This document shows positions 1 to 8,044 of a DNA stretch of 12,854 nt, in pieces. Position 1 is the first letter of the stretch; each line of letters opens with the position of its first letter. The notes below the pieces were generated by a model that was not told where the DNA came from, searched no databases, and saw only the letters and a program-made list of their open reading frames with translations. The position numbers and the translations under genes are program-made. The stretch is taken from contig CAJVPP010003013.1 of the NCBI GenBank assembly GCA_910592005.1, forward strand, positions 1-12,854, read 5' to 3'. Source of the DNA: Funneliformis mosseae (Eukaryota > Glomeromycota > Glomeromycetes > Glomerales > Glomeraceae).

Positions 1-2
1 AT

Positions 3-152
3 AATAGTGAAAGTAAATATAACTATGATAATAAAGATAGTAAATAAAATAATGATAAATGTAATAATAATGAAAATAAATATCACAATGATAACTGTGA
101 TAGCAATGAAATCTGTGAAAATGATGATCATGATTTTCCTAGTGATCATTAG
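3..152 (+). pseudogene. Asn/Asp-rich reading frame, 3' end of a possible broken gene
   Basis: This frame enters from the left edge and reads as a low-complexity tail rich in Asn, Asp, Lys and Glu, ending at a TAG at 150-152. One in-frame TAA at 45-47 interrupts it, and a single change from AAA or CAA would explain that stop. After the stop, 34 codons stay open and are dominated by AAT and GAT. Low-complexity Asn-rich tails are common in AT-rich eukaryotic genomes. The same bases could equally be a simple-sequence AT-rich tract, because another frame (from base 1) is also open for about 54 codons. No domain is visible and no start lies in the window. Confidence 0.2.
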
Positions 153-279
153 TGACGTTAGTTAGTGCAGTCATTAGTAGCGCAAACAGATTATCACTAA
201 TAGTGTATCTATTTAAAATAGTAGTAAATTCACGAAAATGTGATGATTGATCTAATTATGGTCTAATCTTTAGCAGAGC

Positions 280-437
280 TTGAATCTGTTCATTCAGATA
301 TCCAATTTTTGCTGTTATTCATTTATCTAGATATCTAACTAATTTATTTAGATAATATTCAGATAACCTGAATATTATCTGAATATCTTAAATTATTCAA
401 ATATCTAGTTAATTTATTTAGATAACTAGTGAATAAT
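280..437. repeat. AT-rich block of nested inverted and direct repeats
   Basis: A 24-base direct repeat occurs at 332-355 and 402-425, with about 22 of 24 bases identical and a 70-base offset. Between and around the copies are inverted repeats. A perfect 13-base stem has arms at 350-362 (AGATAATATTCAG) and 368-380 with a 5-base loop. A 7-base CTAGTTA/TAACTAG pair lies near 404-428. The block is about 370-520 bases beyond the last codon of the hAT remnant, so it could be the subterminal repeat region of that or another DNA transposon. No terminal inverted repeat or target duplication could be assigned. Confidence 0.5.
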
Positions 438-798
438 TAATAAAAAAATAGATTATTGCTAATAATAATATCTGTTATATCTGACTACGAAGATATTAAT
501 ATATAGTAAAATATATATGTAAATAATATTATTAAAATGTAATCTCTTAAATTATATGATGATTAAATAAATTCATTATTTATGAAAAAATTAAATTTAT
601 ATGAAAATTTATATTAAAAATATATATATATTAAAATTTTAGATAATATTAGCAGAATAAATTTAACATGAATTGAATTCATATAATGACGCATCATTTT
701 AAATATCAGTAATTTCTATTTAACATTACACTAAAAATTTTATTGAAGATCATGATATTTATCCTATATATGCATTTTTATTATATGACATAACTAAA
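438..798. other. AT-rich DNA without a recognisable gene
   Basis: This stretch is dominated by A/T runs and alternating TA, for example around 620-632. I see no reading frame with recognisable protein content and no RNA gene. It probably corresponds to the 3' flank of the decayed hAT element. Confidence 0.5.
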
Positions 799-1020
799 TT
801 ATTCTGGAAAATCTTTACCAAGACGCTAATTTTGTTTACAAAATACTAAATTTTCAAAAGTAAGTGATAATAAACTGGTATGTTTAACAGTCATGATATT
901 TCTTGCATCAGAAAATAGCCTTTTACTAGAAGTAGATGTTGTGAAGATGGTTAAATATTTTTTGCTAATTGTGATAGATTAGAAAGCGTGATTCTTGAGA
1001 TATCTACCATCTAAAAGGAT
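799..1020 (-). pseudogene. hAT-family transposase remnant (C-terminal dimerisation region)
   Basis: Read on the minus strand, the frame from 978 down to 829 is open for 50 codons. It contains the hallmark end of hAT transposases: a segment reading KKYL, then a Thr/Ser-rich stretch, then KRLFSDARNIMTVKHTSLL, then TFENLVFCKQN. In the family this is the hATC dimerisation domain, with a conserved Ser-Glu-Arg-x-Phe-Ser core, here Ser-Lys-Arg-Leu-Phe-Ser. The copy is dead. Stops interrupt it at 979-981 (TAA) and at 826-828 (TAG, where relatives usually have Trp), and the frame ends at a TAA at 799-801. Further upstream, around 1021-1062, a shifted frame reads EVTYFST, which would suit the family's preceding region and implies a frameshift. 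The N-terminal zinc finger and the catalytic RNase H-like part are not recognisable. The family call is firm; the element boundaries are unknown. Confidence 0.8.
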
Positions 1021-1316
1021 AAGTACTAAAATAAGTTACCTCAATCATTATATCATGATTTGCGTTATCAATACATTAAATTAGTTTGCTATTATAGATA
1101 TCTTTATAAGATTTGTGAGAGGGTTTTCTTAAAGTTAAAGTAATTAATATTATGTGAAGTAATAAGAATGTGTTGATATATTATATAGGATCAAATACTC
1201 TTGTAAATCCTAAACTAAATACTAATGAGATTGCTGTTTTTGCTACTTACTCAATGTTAAGACTATGTGGATTATTAATATTAAAGTATTGTCCTATTTT
1301 ATCAAAATACTGTTTA
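1021..1316. other. Decayed DNA between two broken reading frames
   Basis: The stretch probably carries more of the hAT element, because a minus-strand frame at about 1021-1062 continues its C-terminal region with a shift. Beyond that, short open runs occur in several frames on both strands, including a plus-strand run at about 1315-1460, and none can be assigned. Confidence 0.35.
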
Positions 1317-1997
1317 CTTAAAGATGAGTAAATGTATGCGTGATAATGCTGATAAATCCATTGATGAAATTAGATATTTACATTTTAAAAGGTTTATAGT
1401 AAATATTACAAGTTTTATTAAAAGATTTATAAGGTGTCTTCATCTTAAATATTCTAAATAGTCATCCTGATATTAATTTCTTATTTTATAGTACAAGTCA
1501 TAATTCATGTACTAGTTAAAACCTCTAAGAAGATCTAACAAGTTCCTTCTGATCTCTAATAGATTATTTCTGTCTTTGTATAGGTTGAATAAGTGATCGT
1601 TGAGAGCTTTTAATTCCTTTTTAATCTCTTGTTTAACTAAATAGATTATGTTAAATAGTAATTTGCTTCTTTTGTGAGTAACTAAGACTCATTTTTCTTC
1701 TTTAGTATTAGAGTAAATATAAATATAGTTAAGGAGTTCAGTGAAAGTGTTCAGTTGTTATTACAATTCTCTGGTTACTAAAAGGATTTTAATGTTAATT
1801 TCTTTCAAGTAGTTGATTGTATTATTGATATTCTTTTCTAATCTTAATAGTTCTTAAATATTCATGTAAATCATACTTGATTATTATTTCTATTCCTTAT
1901 AAGGAGTACCAAATTGTTATGTTGGTTTTGTAACTTCAAAAAAATCTCAAAAGGATAAATAAACTAAGACAATTATTAAGGAATCATAAATGAGAAT
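1317..1997 (-). pseudogene. Decayed reading frame, Lys/Glu/Leu-rich (coiled-coil-like), unknown family
   Basis: One minus-strand frame can be followed for 227 codons with 12 internal stops, about 5 percent, which is somewhat fewer than expected for DNA this AT-rich. The best part is the 58-codon open run from 1688 to 1515. It contains a strongly charged segment beginning VKQEIKKELKALNDHLF and continuing with LYKDRNNLLEIRRNLLDLL. Leucines spaced between Lys/Glu/Arg suggest a coiled coil. The stops lie at 1947, 1917, 1890, 1884, 1881, 1854, 1761, 1758, 1689, 1512, 1473 and 1440 (lowest base of each). Each can be explained by a single transition from a Gln or Trp codon. I do not recognise the protein. 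It lies on the same strand as, and upstream of, the hAT remnant, so it may belong to the same element or to another inserted there. Chance is not excluded, since a run of this length can arise in AT-rich DNA. Confidence 0.4.
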
Positions 1998-2388
1998 TTA
2001 CAATAATGTCAAAGAATTATTCTCAATATTAAACACATGAGATAAACTCAAAATAAACATAAGATAGCTCAAAAATATTTTAGAGATTACACTTCAGAGA
2101 TTTCAAATTAATACAGCAAATTAATACAATATCATATAATAAATTTTCTAACAATAATTAAAGGAATTACACAAATGCAAAGGGTCACGTATAATTTATA
2201 ATAGTTTCAAAAGGTTTGCGAAGAATAAGTTTTTATATTGGATTAATTATACTCTTTTATTAAATATAATATATAAGTTTAGTACCTAAAAGATTAACAT
2301 CTCGTTAGTGTTAAGACTTAAAGAAAATACAGAAATATTTATACATGTTGAATAAATAATAAAATAAACTAAACTATAAATATTAAAG

Positions 2389-2617
2389 GAAATAAAGTTA
2401 CCATTTCGCTAGGCAATAAAGTTACTGTGTAATAAAATTACCAGATCTGTAGGCAACTAAATATATATCTATGATCTACATGATTATCAAGAGCAATAAA
2501 ATTGATATCTAAAGATTTGCATAATTAATCAATAGCAATAAAATGAATAAAGTGATCTTCATAAAAAATCTACATAGCAATAAAATTGACTTCATATTCT
2601 ACAATTAAATCTATCTA
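2389..2617. repeat. Degenerate tandem array, 40-42 base period
   Basis: The motif GCAATAAA or a close variant begins at 2413, 2453 (GCAACTAAA), 2493, 2535 and 2577, giving spacings of 40, 40, 42 and 42. A related start at 2389 (GAAATAAAGTTACC) recurs at 2429 (GTAATAAAATTACC), again 40 bases apart, so each early unit holds a nested sub-repeat. Bodies of the units share ATCTA and GATC words but are strongly diverged. No open frame spans the array on either strand. It looks like an old minisatellite. Confidence 0.65.
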
Positions 2618-2825
2618 AATTTTACTATTACACCATAATTTTGATCTTATAAAGATAGTTAAACTCATCATCAAATGCTATGAATGCTTTCCTTTTTTTT
2701 GATTTTGAGCATATGCTAAAGCTTTAACATCAATAACATTATAATTTTGCATTTTATTACTTTTAAATCAGGTAATTTTTAATTTTTTTTTTGAATATAA
2801 ATGAGAAAAATAAGCTTTTATCTCA

Positions 2826-3131
2826 CATTAATATCAAAGAATCAGAAGAAGAGACAAATTTCTATCAATATATTTATGAATATTATGTAATCCATAAATT
2901 CAAATGTGCAATCAACTACTTTAAAACTTTTTTCTCTAATATCCAAATTATATATTTATCAAAAGTCTCTTCAAGATGATAGATATCTAAAGGAGTGATA
3001 TCATTTTTACTATTAAACAAATATTGAAAGTATTTATAATTATTATAGCTAAGCTCACAATCAAGGTTCGCTAAATTAGAGAAGAATCTAATTGCCTTAT
3101 TTATTATATTAGGATCAGATCTAGACTTTTT
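2826..3131 (-). pseudogene. Decayed reading frame, unknown family
   Basis: The minus-strand frame from 3131 to 2919 is open for 71 codons. Its composition looks like a real protein and not random AT-rich translation: it has Asp, Glu, Pro, Thr, Cys and Trp, with segments reading DPNIINKAIRFFSNL, DITPLDIYHLEETFDKY and IIWILEKK. A TAG at 2916-2918 ends the run. The same frame continues as LIAHLNLWIT to a TAA at 2883-2885, with further stops at 2874, 2865 and 2862 (lowest base), then 12 more open codons to a TGA at 2823-2825. The frame has no ATG near its upstream end, where a TAA lies at 3132-3134. I do not recognise the family. A shorter frame on the opposite strand overlaps its 3' half and starts only at a TTG, so I treat it as a shadow. 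Most likely this is a fragment of a decayed gene or transposon protein. Confidence 0.4.
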
Positions 3132-3536
3132 TTATACAGATGAATTATGGTAATATGTCAATAATATATAGTTTGGGAAAAAGTATATATTTTAAGAGAA
3201 AAAAGTTTAAAATGAAATTTAATTCTGAAGTATATAAATAATATATAAACCAAACATAATTATCAAATATAATATTTTATCAATGCTCTTATTTTCTCAG
3301 AACTGGTGAAGTTTGTAATTAAGAATACTATTAACTAAAAGGATACTAAATTCATTAGAATTCTCTTTCATATTATAGAGTCAAGAAATCTCAAAATGAC
3401 ATATCACATGACCCATTATAATAAATGGATAAAGATTAAAGAAATTATAATATTAGAAGATTAAGAAACAATCAATTGAATATAAAGTCAAGAAAGAAAA
3501 ACAATTAGCTAAAAATCACATAATAATAAATGAGTA
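3132..3536. other. AT-rich DNA without a recognisable gene
   Basis: Short minus-strand open runs, for example one reading FPKLYIIDILP near 3150-3180, may be further frameshifted pieces of the broken frame just to the left. None is long enough to assign. No RNA gene was seen. Confidence 0.35.
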
Positions 3537-3632
3537 ATTAAGTGAAATAATATAATGAAATACAAATCATTTAATACAACTATTAAGTGAAATAATATAA
3601 TGAAATACAAATCATTTAATACAACTATTAAG
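3537..3632. repeat. Perfect 45-base tandem duplication with partial third copy
   Basis: The unit beginning ATTAAGTGAAATAATATAAT occupies 3537-3581 and is repeated without change at 3582-3626. The first six bases (ATTAAG) start a third copy at 3627-3632. Perfect identity in otherwise decayed DNA means the duplication is recent. It borders the shorter-period array that follows. Confidence 0.9.
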
Positions 3633-3667
3633 CAATATAGTCATATATAATATAATATAATCAAAAA

Positions 3668-3845
3668 GTAATACAGATCAATAATAACTAAAAGAAAGTA
3701 TGATAAATAGAATGTAATACAATAACTGAAATGTGATATGATAACTTAAATATTATATAATAACCAAAAAGTAATACAAAATCAGAATGTTATACAATAA
3801 CTTCAAGGAAGTATAATGATCAATATGTAATACAAAATAAATCAA
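3668..3845. repeat. Degenerate tandem array, 18-19 base period
   Basis: GTAATAC occurs at 3668, 3714, 3771 and 3827, and diverged units fill the gaps. Starts at 3714, 3733, 3752, 3771 and 3789 are spaced 19, 19, 19 and 18, and further starts at 3811 and 3827 are spaced 22 and 16. The consensus is roughly GTAATACAATAACTGAAAT. The period is not a multiple of three, so this is not a protein repeat. Words shared with the 45-base duplication just upstream (ATACAA, AATATAAT) suggest the two grew from the same sequence. Confidence 0.6.
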
Positions 3846-4099
3846 AAGATCTAAAAAGATAAATAACTAAAGTTGTAAAAAAAGAAAATTAAAGGATTTT
3901 TAGAAAAGAAAGATCATAAAGTTTATTTAAAAATATTATTTTTTATGCAAATTTATTTTAAAAAAAAAACTTAAATAAAAATATTTTTAAAAAACTTATT
4001 AAAATAAAAAGCTGATTTTTACAAATTAACATATTCTATTCTAATAAAATAAATTTTAAAATAAAATTTTTTTAAATAAAGATATTTTAAAGTAATATT

Positions 4100-4201
4100 C
4101 ATAGAATTTTTTAAGTAAAAGGCAAAAAAAAAATTTTAAGTTAATTAGTAGGAAAAATTAATTAAAATTAACTAAAATTGCCTATAAATTTATAGGTAAT
4201 A
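4100..4201. repeat. Copy 1 of a duplicated AT-rich element ending in a 16-base palindrome
   Basis: The copy runs from an A-rich tract through AAATTTTAAG at 4131-4140 to the perfect palindrome CCTATAAATTTATAGG at 4181-4196, flanked by TTG and TAA. The second copy has the same order of parts, with its palindrome exactly 300 bases to the right. An 8-base length difference lies between the A-rich tract and the palindrome. Confidence 0.6.
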
Positions 4202-4384
4202 TTACATATATTATGCTATATATTAAAATTAAAAATATAATATCCAAATATTAGTAAATATTTTAATATAATATTGAACAAATAAAATAAATTTTAACTT
4301 TAAAAATTATAAAAAAAAATTATTATTTTAATAATATAAAATATTCGATATTAATAAAAAATTTTAAAAAATAATGTTTTTATA

Positions 4385-4503
4385 ATAATATTTATAATGT
4401 ATTCTAAGTAAATTTAAAAAAAAAATTTTAAGTTTATTAATAAAATTTTGTTAAAATTTAATTAAAATTGGTTAAAATTGCCTACAAATTTGTAGGTAAT
4501 TTA
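4385..4503. repeat. Copy 2 of the duplicated AT-rich element ending in a 16-base palindrome
   Basis: AAATTTTAAG lies at 4423-4432 and the palindrome CCTACAAATTTGTAGG at 4481-4496. Compared with copy 1, the palindrome differs only at its 5th base (T to C) and its 12th base (A to G). These positions face each other, so pairing is kept. The arms extend outward to AAATT and AATTT around one G/T mismatch, giving a stem of about 13 pairs that could also form in RNA. Confidence 0.6.
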
Positions 4504-5223
4504 TTACAATTAAAGAAATAGACTTTTATTAAATAATTATAAAAGATCTTTAATAATTTATATACTAATTTTTTATTATACTTTATAAAAACAAATGGTA
4601 ATCTATAATTCTATTAACCTTTAATAAAAATTTTAAAATTTAATTTTTAAAAAAAAACCATACATATATAAATAAACTTTTCTATAGGTATTAAATAGTA
4701 ATATAAATTCAATCCTCGAAAATAAGTGATACAAATTTATTAAAAAGATACGAACTTTCCATATAAGAAAAAGACATATAACAAAGTCGCGTTATCACGT
4801 GTGCGTAAAGCAATAACTGATCAACAAGCTGCCGATGTCAGAAAGATTATTTGATATTTACTCGGAACTTTCAGGATTACAGTTACAAAAAAAAATAAAA
4901 TAAAATATGATACTATTATACAAAGATTCGTGTCATTACGAAACATCATTAAATGTAAAATCTGCTGTATCATTTTATCAAACGTAAAATTTAAAACCGC
5001 AGTAAACGAATTTCCATTTATAGAAAAGTCTAAATCGCTTATCTAAAATAAGTAACTCTTTGATAATAATTTTCATGATGGAACCCGATCCTTAGGACCC
5101 GTTCTAAATTTTCTGAATTCCCGAAAAAGGTTATATTTATTTTTAAGAAATATTCCATTAATGTAAAAAAAAAAAAGCCAGTAAAATAAAAATCTTCTTT
5201 AGAACTGCAAATTTATTGGTTCT

Positions 5224-5243
5224 TTTAGGACCGTTTAGGACCG
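5224..5243. repeat. Tandem pair of the decamer TTTAGGACCG
   Basis: Two perfect copies lie side by side at 5224-5233 and 5234-5243. The core TTAGGACC also appears at 5092-5099 and TTAGGACCGC at 6888-6897. The word is GC-rich for its surroundings, so four copies in under 2 kb is more than expected. It could be a protein-binding site or a piece of a repeat end. Confidence 0.5.
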
Positions 5244-5372
5244 CTTAACATCCTTACAAAAAGACAACTGGCTAAAAGTTCTTTTTGCAAATCTACGTAA
5301 AGATTTATAAGGAAAAAGGAAAAAGGATTTAGAAAAATATTTGAATAAAGAAATATCTTGAGCAATTCTTAC

Positions 5373-5541
5373 CAATGACCTTGGGCTAAGGTCTCTAGGG
5401 CGTACAAATATTTGGTGTCGACGCGGGTTTTTCAATTTCTCACATATAGTAAGATTTTCGAATTGAAAAACTTTTCTTCCGAACATTTCCGCGATTGAAG
5501 AATAAGCTGGCGAAGTGGATATTTTTACTTTTTTACTAACG
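5373..5541 (-). other. Possible isolated exon, doubtful
   Basis: A minus-strand frame of about 104 codons spans 5235-5546, but it opens with TTG, has a stop four codons further upstream, and has no ATG until codon 21. If it is coding it is better read as an internal exon: an AG acceptor just before 5541 and a strong donor GTAAGA right after 5373 bracket 56 codons that include IAEMFGRKVFQFENL and a Pro/Arg-rich end. No domain is recognised and no partner exon in the right phase with a standard splice site was found. Confidence 0.2.
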
Positions 5542-6460
5542 CTCAAGGCAACAAGTTAACAAGGAATGCATTTCTTAATGTATGACTAATCAGGATAAGA
5601 AACCCCTTTAGTAATTTAAAAGACGAAGGTTTTTAAATGACAATGATTGGTTTAAGACGTTTTAAAAATTTGATCTACTATTCAAAAGTAATTGATCATA
5701 AGCCAACCACAAACTACGTTTAATGTCATGTCGGATCTATTGTAAGAACTTTAAACCGTTTGATTGAAAGTTTCGGTAGATCCATCATATTTTGAGCTTG
5801 CGCGCAGTCATCATAATGAACATCCTTGTATCGAATGACCTGATTGCAAAAGAAACTGCAACAAAAGCTAATCAAAGAACGATCATTATTCTAATAGCAA
5901 GATTTACATGTTATACCATCTTTTCTTTTAGTCGTTGATGAATGTTAAACAAAATGCAAAATTTAAGTTGCGCAGGAACTGCAAAGTACAGTACATAGTA
6001 AGTAAGAAACTTTATTATCATATGTACTTTTAAATTTTAGAAATTTTTTTTAAGAATGAATTAATTTTAACAAATGTTCACGTGATTTAAATTTTGGCAA
6101 AAAAATTATAAGGAAATCGTATATGTTTCGTTGAAAAATTTGTCATTCTATTGTGCTGGGTAATGAGAAAGCGCTAATTACCTTTTTTTTTTCTTAAAAA
6201 GGGGGCATTGTCAAGCTTCTATTAGTTCGCTATTGTTGTAGTTAATCAACGCATTGTCAATGTAATTGGTCTTTGTATTCGTGTAACTTATCGTTCTAGA
6301 AAACATTTTATATACTTGTATGCATACAGAATTGATATATTTCGGGCATGTGCATACATGGCTACAAATATTATTGTTTTTGCATCTAAAGCTGTCTCGA
6401 TCACGATTGTATGAAGAAACTTTATTAATGAGGAAATGCTTGTGTAATAAAAAGTCTAGC

Positions 6461-6532
6461 AAAAGTAAAATAAAAATAAAATAAAAATAAAAATAGTAAA
6501 GTAAAAAATAAAAAAAAATAAAAAAAGAATAA
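6461..6532. repeat. AAAAT-type low-complexity tract
   Basis: A run of A interrupted by single T or G, approximating (AAAAT)n. A similar tract at 8003-8040 lies directly upstream of the P450 start codon, so this genome seems to tolerate or favour them near genes. Confidence 0.7.
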
Positions 6533-6763
6533 TACGGTCCCCAAAAAAATTTTATTTTTTTTTTTTTACGATTATAAAGTAATATCTGAAACGTTTAATT
6601 GTTTCTCATCATTTCTTAACTTTAAAACCATCCAACCATTCCAGGGTTTCTATACCTATCAGGTCGAAAGTTAGAAATTTCTTTTTTTCGTTCGAAAATG
6701 TTGCACCAAACAATTTGATCACATAAATTGTATAACCCATAAAATTTGAATGCTGCAGCAAAT

Positions 6764-6892
6764 GCAGGATAATTACCATGCCTCAGTTAATAATTCTAAC
6801 TCGCTTTGGCATGATGCATTCTTTTCACGGAAATTTTATAAAAAAAAGATGGATATGATTTACCTCGTTCAATAATTTTAACTCATCTTAGG
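6764..6892. repeat. Imperfect direct repeat, about 40-45 bases, roughly 85 bases apart
   Basis: The segment 6764-6808 resembles 6849-6892. Shared words in order are GGATA, CCTC, GTT, AATAATT, TAACTC and CTT, with scattered substitutions and a 3-4 base gap. This indicates an old local duplication. The second copy runs straight into TTAGGACCGC at 6888-6897. Confidence 0.5.
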
Positions 6893-7456
6893 ACCGCAGT
6901 ACTTTAACACAAGTATATATTATGTAAACCATGATTTTATAATTAGAAAGAAACTTTGAATACGAGGTAAATTAAGTGCATCAACAATAAATTGTTCGCA
7001 AATAAAGAAGTAATAATAATTTCAAGGTTTTATTTTTTCTTTTTTATGCGATGATAATTTTTTTCGGGATAGTATACCCAAAAATGTGTAAACTCGGCTA
7101 TCCCCGCGAATTCCCAGTTTTCATATTTGGCTTCATTCAAATCATTTTAGCGATTAATTAACCTCTCGTTAAAAATGAATATGACTAGATAAACATATGC
7201 ATGTTCCTTTGCTTAATCATCATCTATTTTTAAAAAACATAAACAGCTGATTTCGATAAAAATTTTTTCTTTGTTCGATTCAGTGTATCCAACCAACTAC
7301 TTGACAAATTTTTTCGTAATCGCTCAATTTTGAAAGTCTGGCAAAGGGTTTCTCGGATAATAGGTGTTGGATGTGCACAATAATATTTTTTTTTTTTGAG
7401 TAGACTTAATATTATCGGCGATCAAACGCCGGGGGTTTTCCCAAAACGAGATTTGC

Positions 7457-7511
7457 TTTTTTTTTTTTTTTCTTTTTTTTTTTTTTTAAGAAAAAAAAAA
7501 AAAAAAAAAAA
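7457..7511. repeat. Poly(T)-poly(A) foldback tract
   Basis: Fifteen T, one C and fifteen T are followed by AAG and then 21 A. The two homopolymers can pair to form a long A:T hairpin with almost no loop. The tract is likely unstable in length, so the exact counts may be affected by sequencing error. Confidence 0.8.
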
Positions 7512-7604
7512 GTAAAATAAAATTCAATAGAAACATCAATTTTTATCCCCAGATCAATCCCAAATAATTAATTGTTGTATATTAAAATACGATCACTTGT
7601 TTAC

Positions 7605-7629
7605 TTTTTTTTTTTTTTTTTTTTTTTTT
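7605..7629. repeat. 25-base poly(T) tract
   Basis: An uninterrupted run of T about 415 bases upstream of the P450 start codon. Such tracts can exclude nucleosomes in fungal promoters; any role here is inference. Confidence 0.8.
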
Positions 7630-7875
7630 GATGTACTTTCTTGATTGATACGAAGACTTTCGTCAAATAATTTCATGTTGATCCGGAAACACCAAATAGA
7701 GTAACCATCGAACTGGACACTCAAAAGAATCATCCCAAGTACCAAGTTTCGCACCCCGAGTAAATTACACTATTCTAATTTTGGTTAAGTGCATAAAATG
7801 AAACTGACGCGCGAATGAATTTTTTGTTTTAACAAAATTTAAAAAATTAGGTGAATCCCGATGCAACGTAAATTT

Positions 7876-7883
7876 TATATAAA
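7876..7883 (+). promoter_or_regulatory. Possible TATA box of the P450 gene
   Basis: TATATAAA lies 162 bases before the ATG, with a mixed-composition stretch after it in which transcription could start. A second TA-rich segment at 7978-7990 is closer but less box-like. The 5' leader just before the ATG (8003-8044) is A-rich. Because the region is AT-rich, a chance match is quite possible. Confidence 0.35.
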
Positions 7884-8044
7884 TAATGAACCTTTTGCAA
7901 CATTAGCAAAGCAAATTTTTTTTTAAAATTTCCCAAAAAAAAAAAAATTTTCGAAAAACAAAATCCTTTCGTCAAATATTATATATATAATTATTTAGAT
8001 TAGTAAAAAATAAAATAAAAATAAAAAATAAAACTAAAAAAAAT

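Larger units (their letters stand above)
3846..4720. other. Very AT-rich stretch around the duplicated palindrome element
   Basis: Outside the two palindrome-bearing copies the sequence is almost only A and T, with poly(A) runs and no frame, tRNA or other gene that I can recognise. The composition becomes visibly less AT-rich near 4,720, where C and G reappear regularly. Confidence 0.5.
4721..8044. other. Long spacer upstream of the P450, no convincing gene
   Basis: This region is less AT-rich than the left end. It holds several minus-strand open runs: 4821-5042 (73 codons), 5039-5204, 5373-5541, 6211-6459 (83 codons to a TGA), 6622-6780 (52 codons, including FAAAFKFYGLYNLC) and 7030-7146. 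Runs of 50-80 codons are expected several times by chance at this base composition. None starts with a suitable ATG and none shows a domain I know. Two runs, 5917-5978 and 5726-5839, can be joined in phase across a 77-base GT-AG interval, which keeps a split minus-strand gene possible but unproven. Confidence 0.4.

Noticed and set aside
2791..2979. Plus-strand open frame of 62 codons
   Set aside because: It begins with TTG, not ATG, has composition typical of AT-rich noise, and lies opposite the better minus-strand frame.
3537..3845. CRISPR-like array
   Set aside because: Units are directly adjacent without unique spacers, and the context is eukaryotic.
1..4720. Mitochondrial origin of the AT-rich part
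   Set aside because: It carries hAT transposon debris and no mitochondrial genes, and is continuous with a nuclear-type intron-bearing P450.
6211..6462. Minus-strand open frame of 83 codons with a Cys cluster
   Set aside because: It starts only at a TTG after an AAAAT tract. Its length is within chance for this composition, and the five cysteines match no known spacing. Kept only as a remark in the spacer entry.
7265..7290. tRNA B-box-like GTTCGATTC
   Set aside because: No matching A box, acceptor stem or cloverleaf could be drawn around it.
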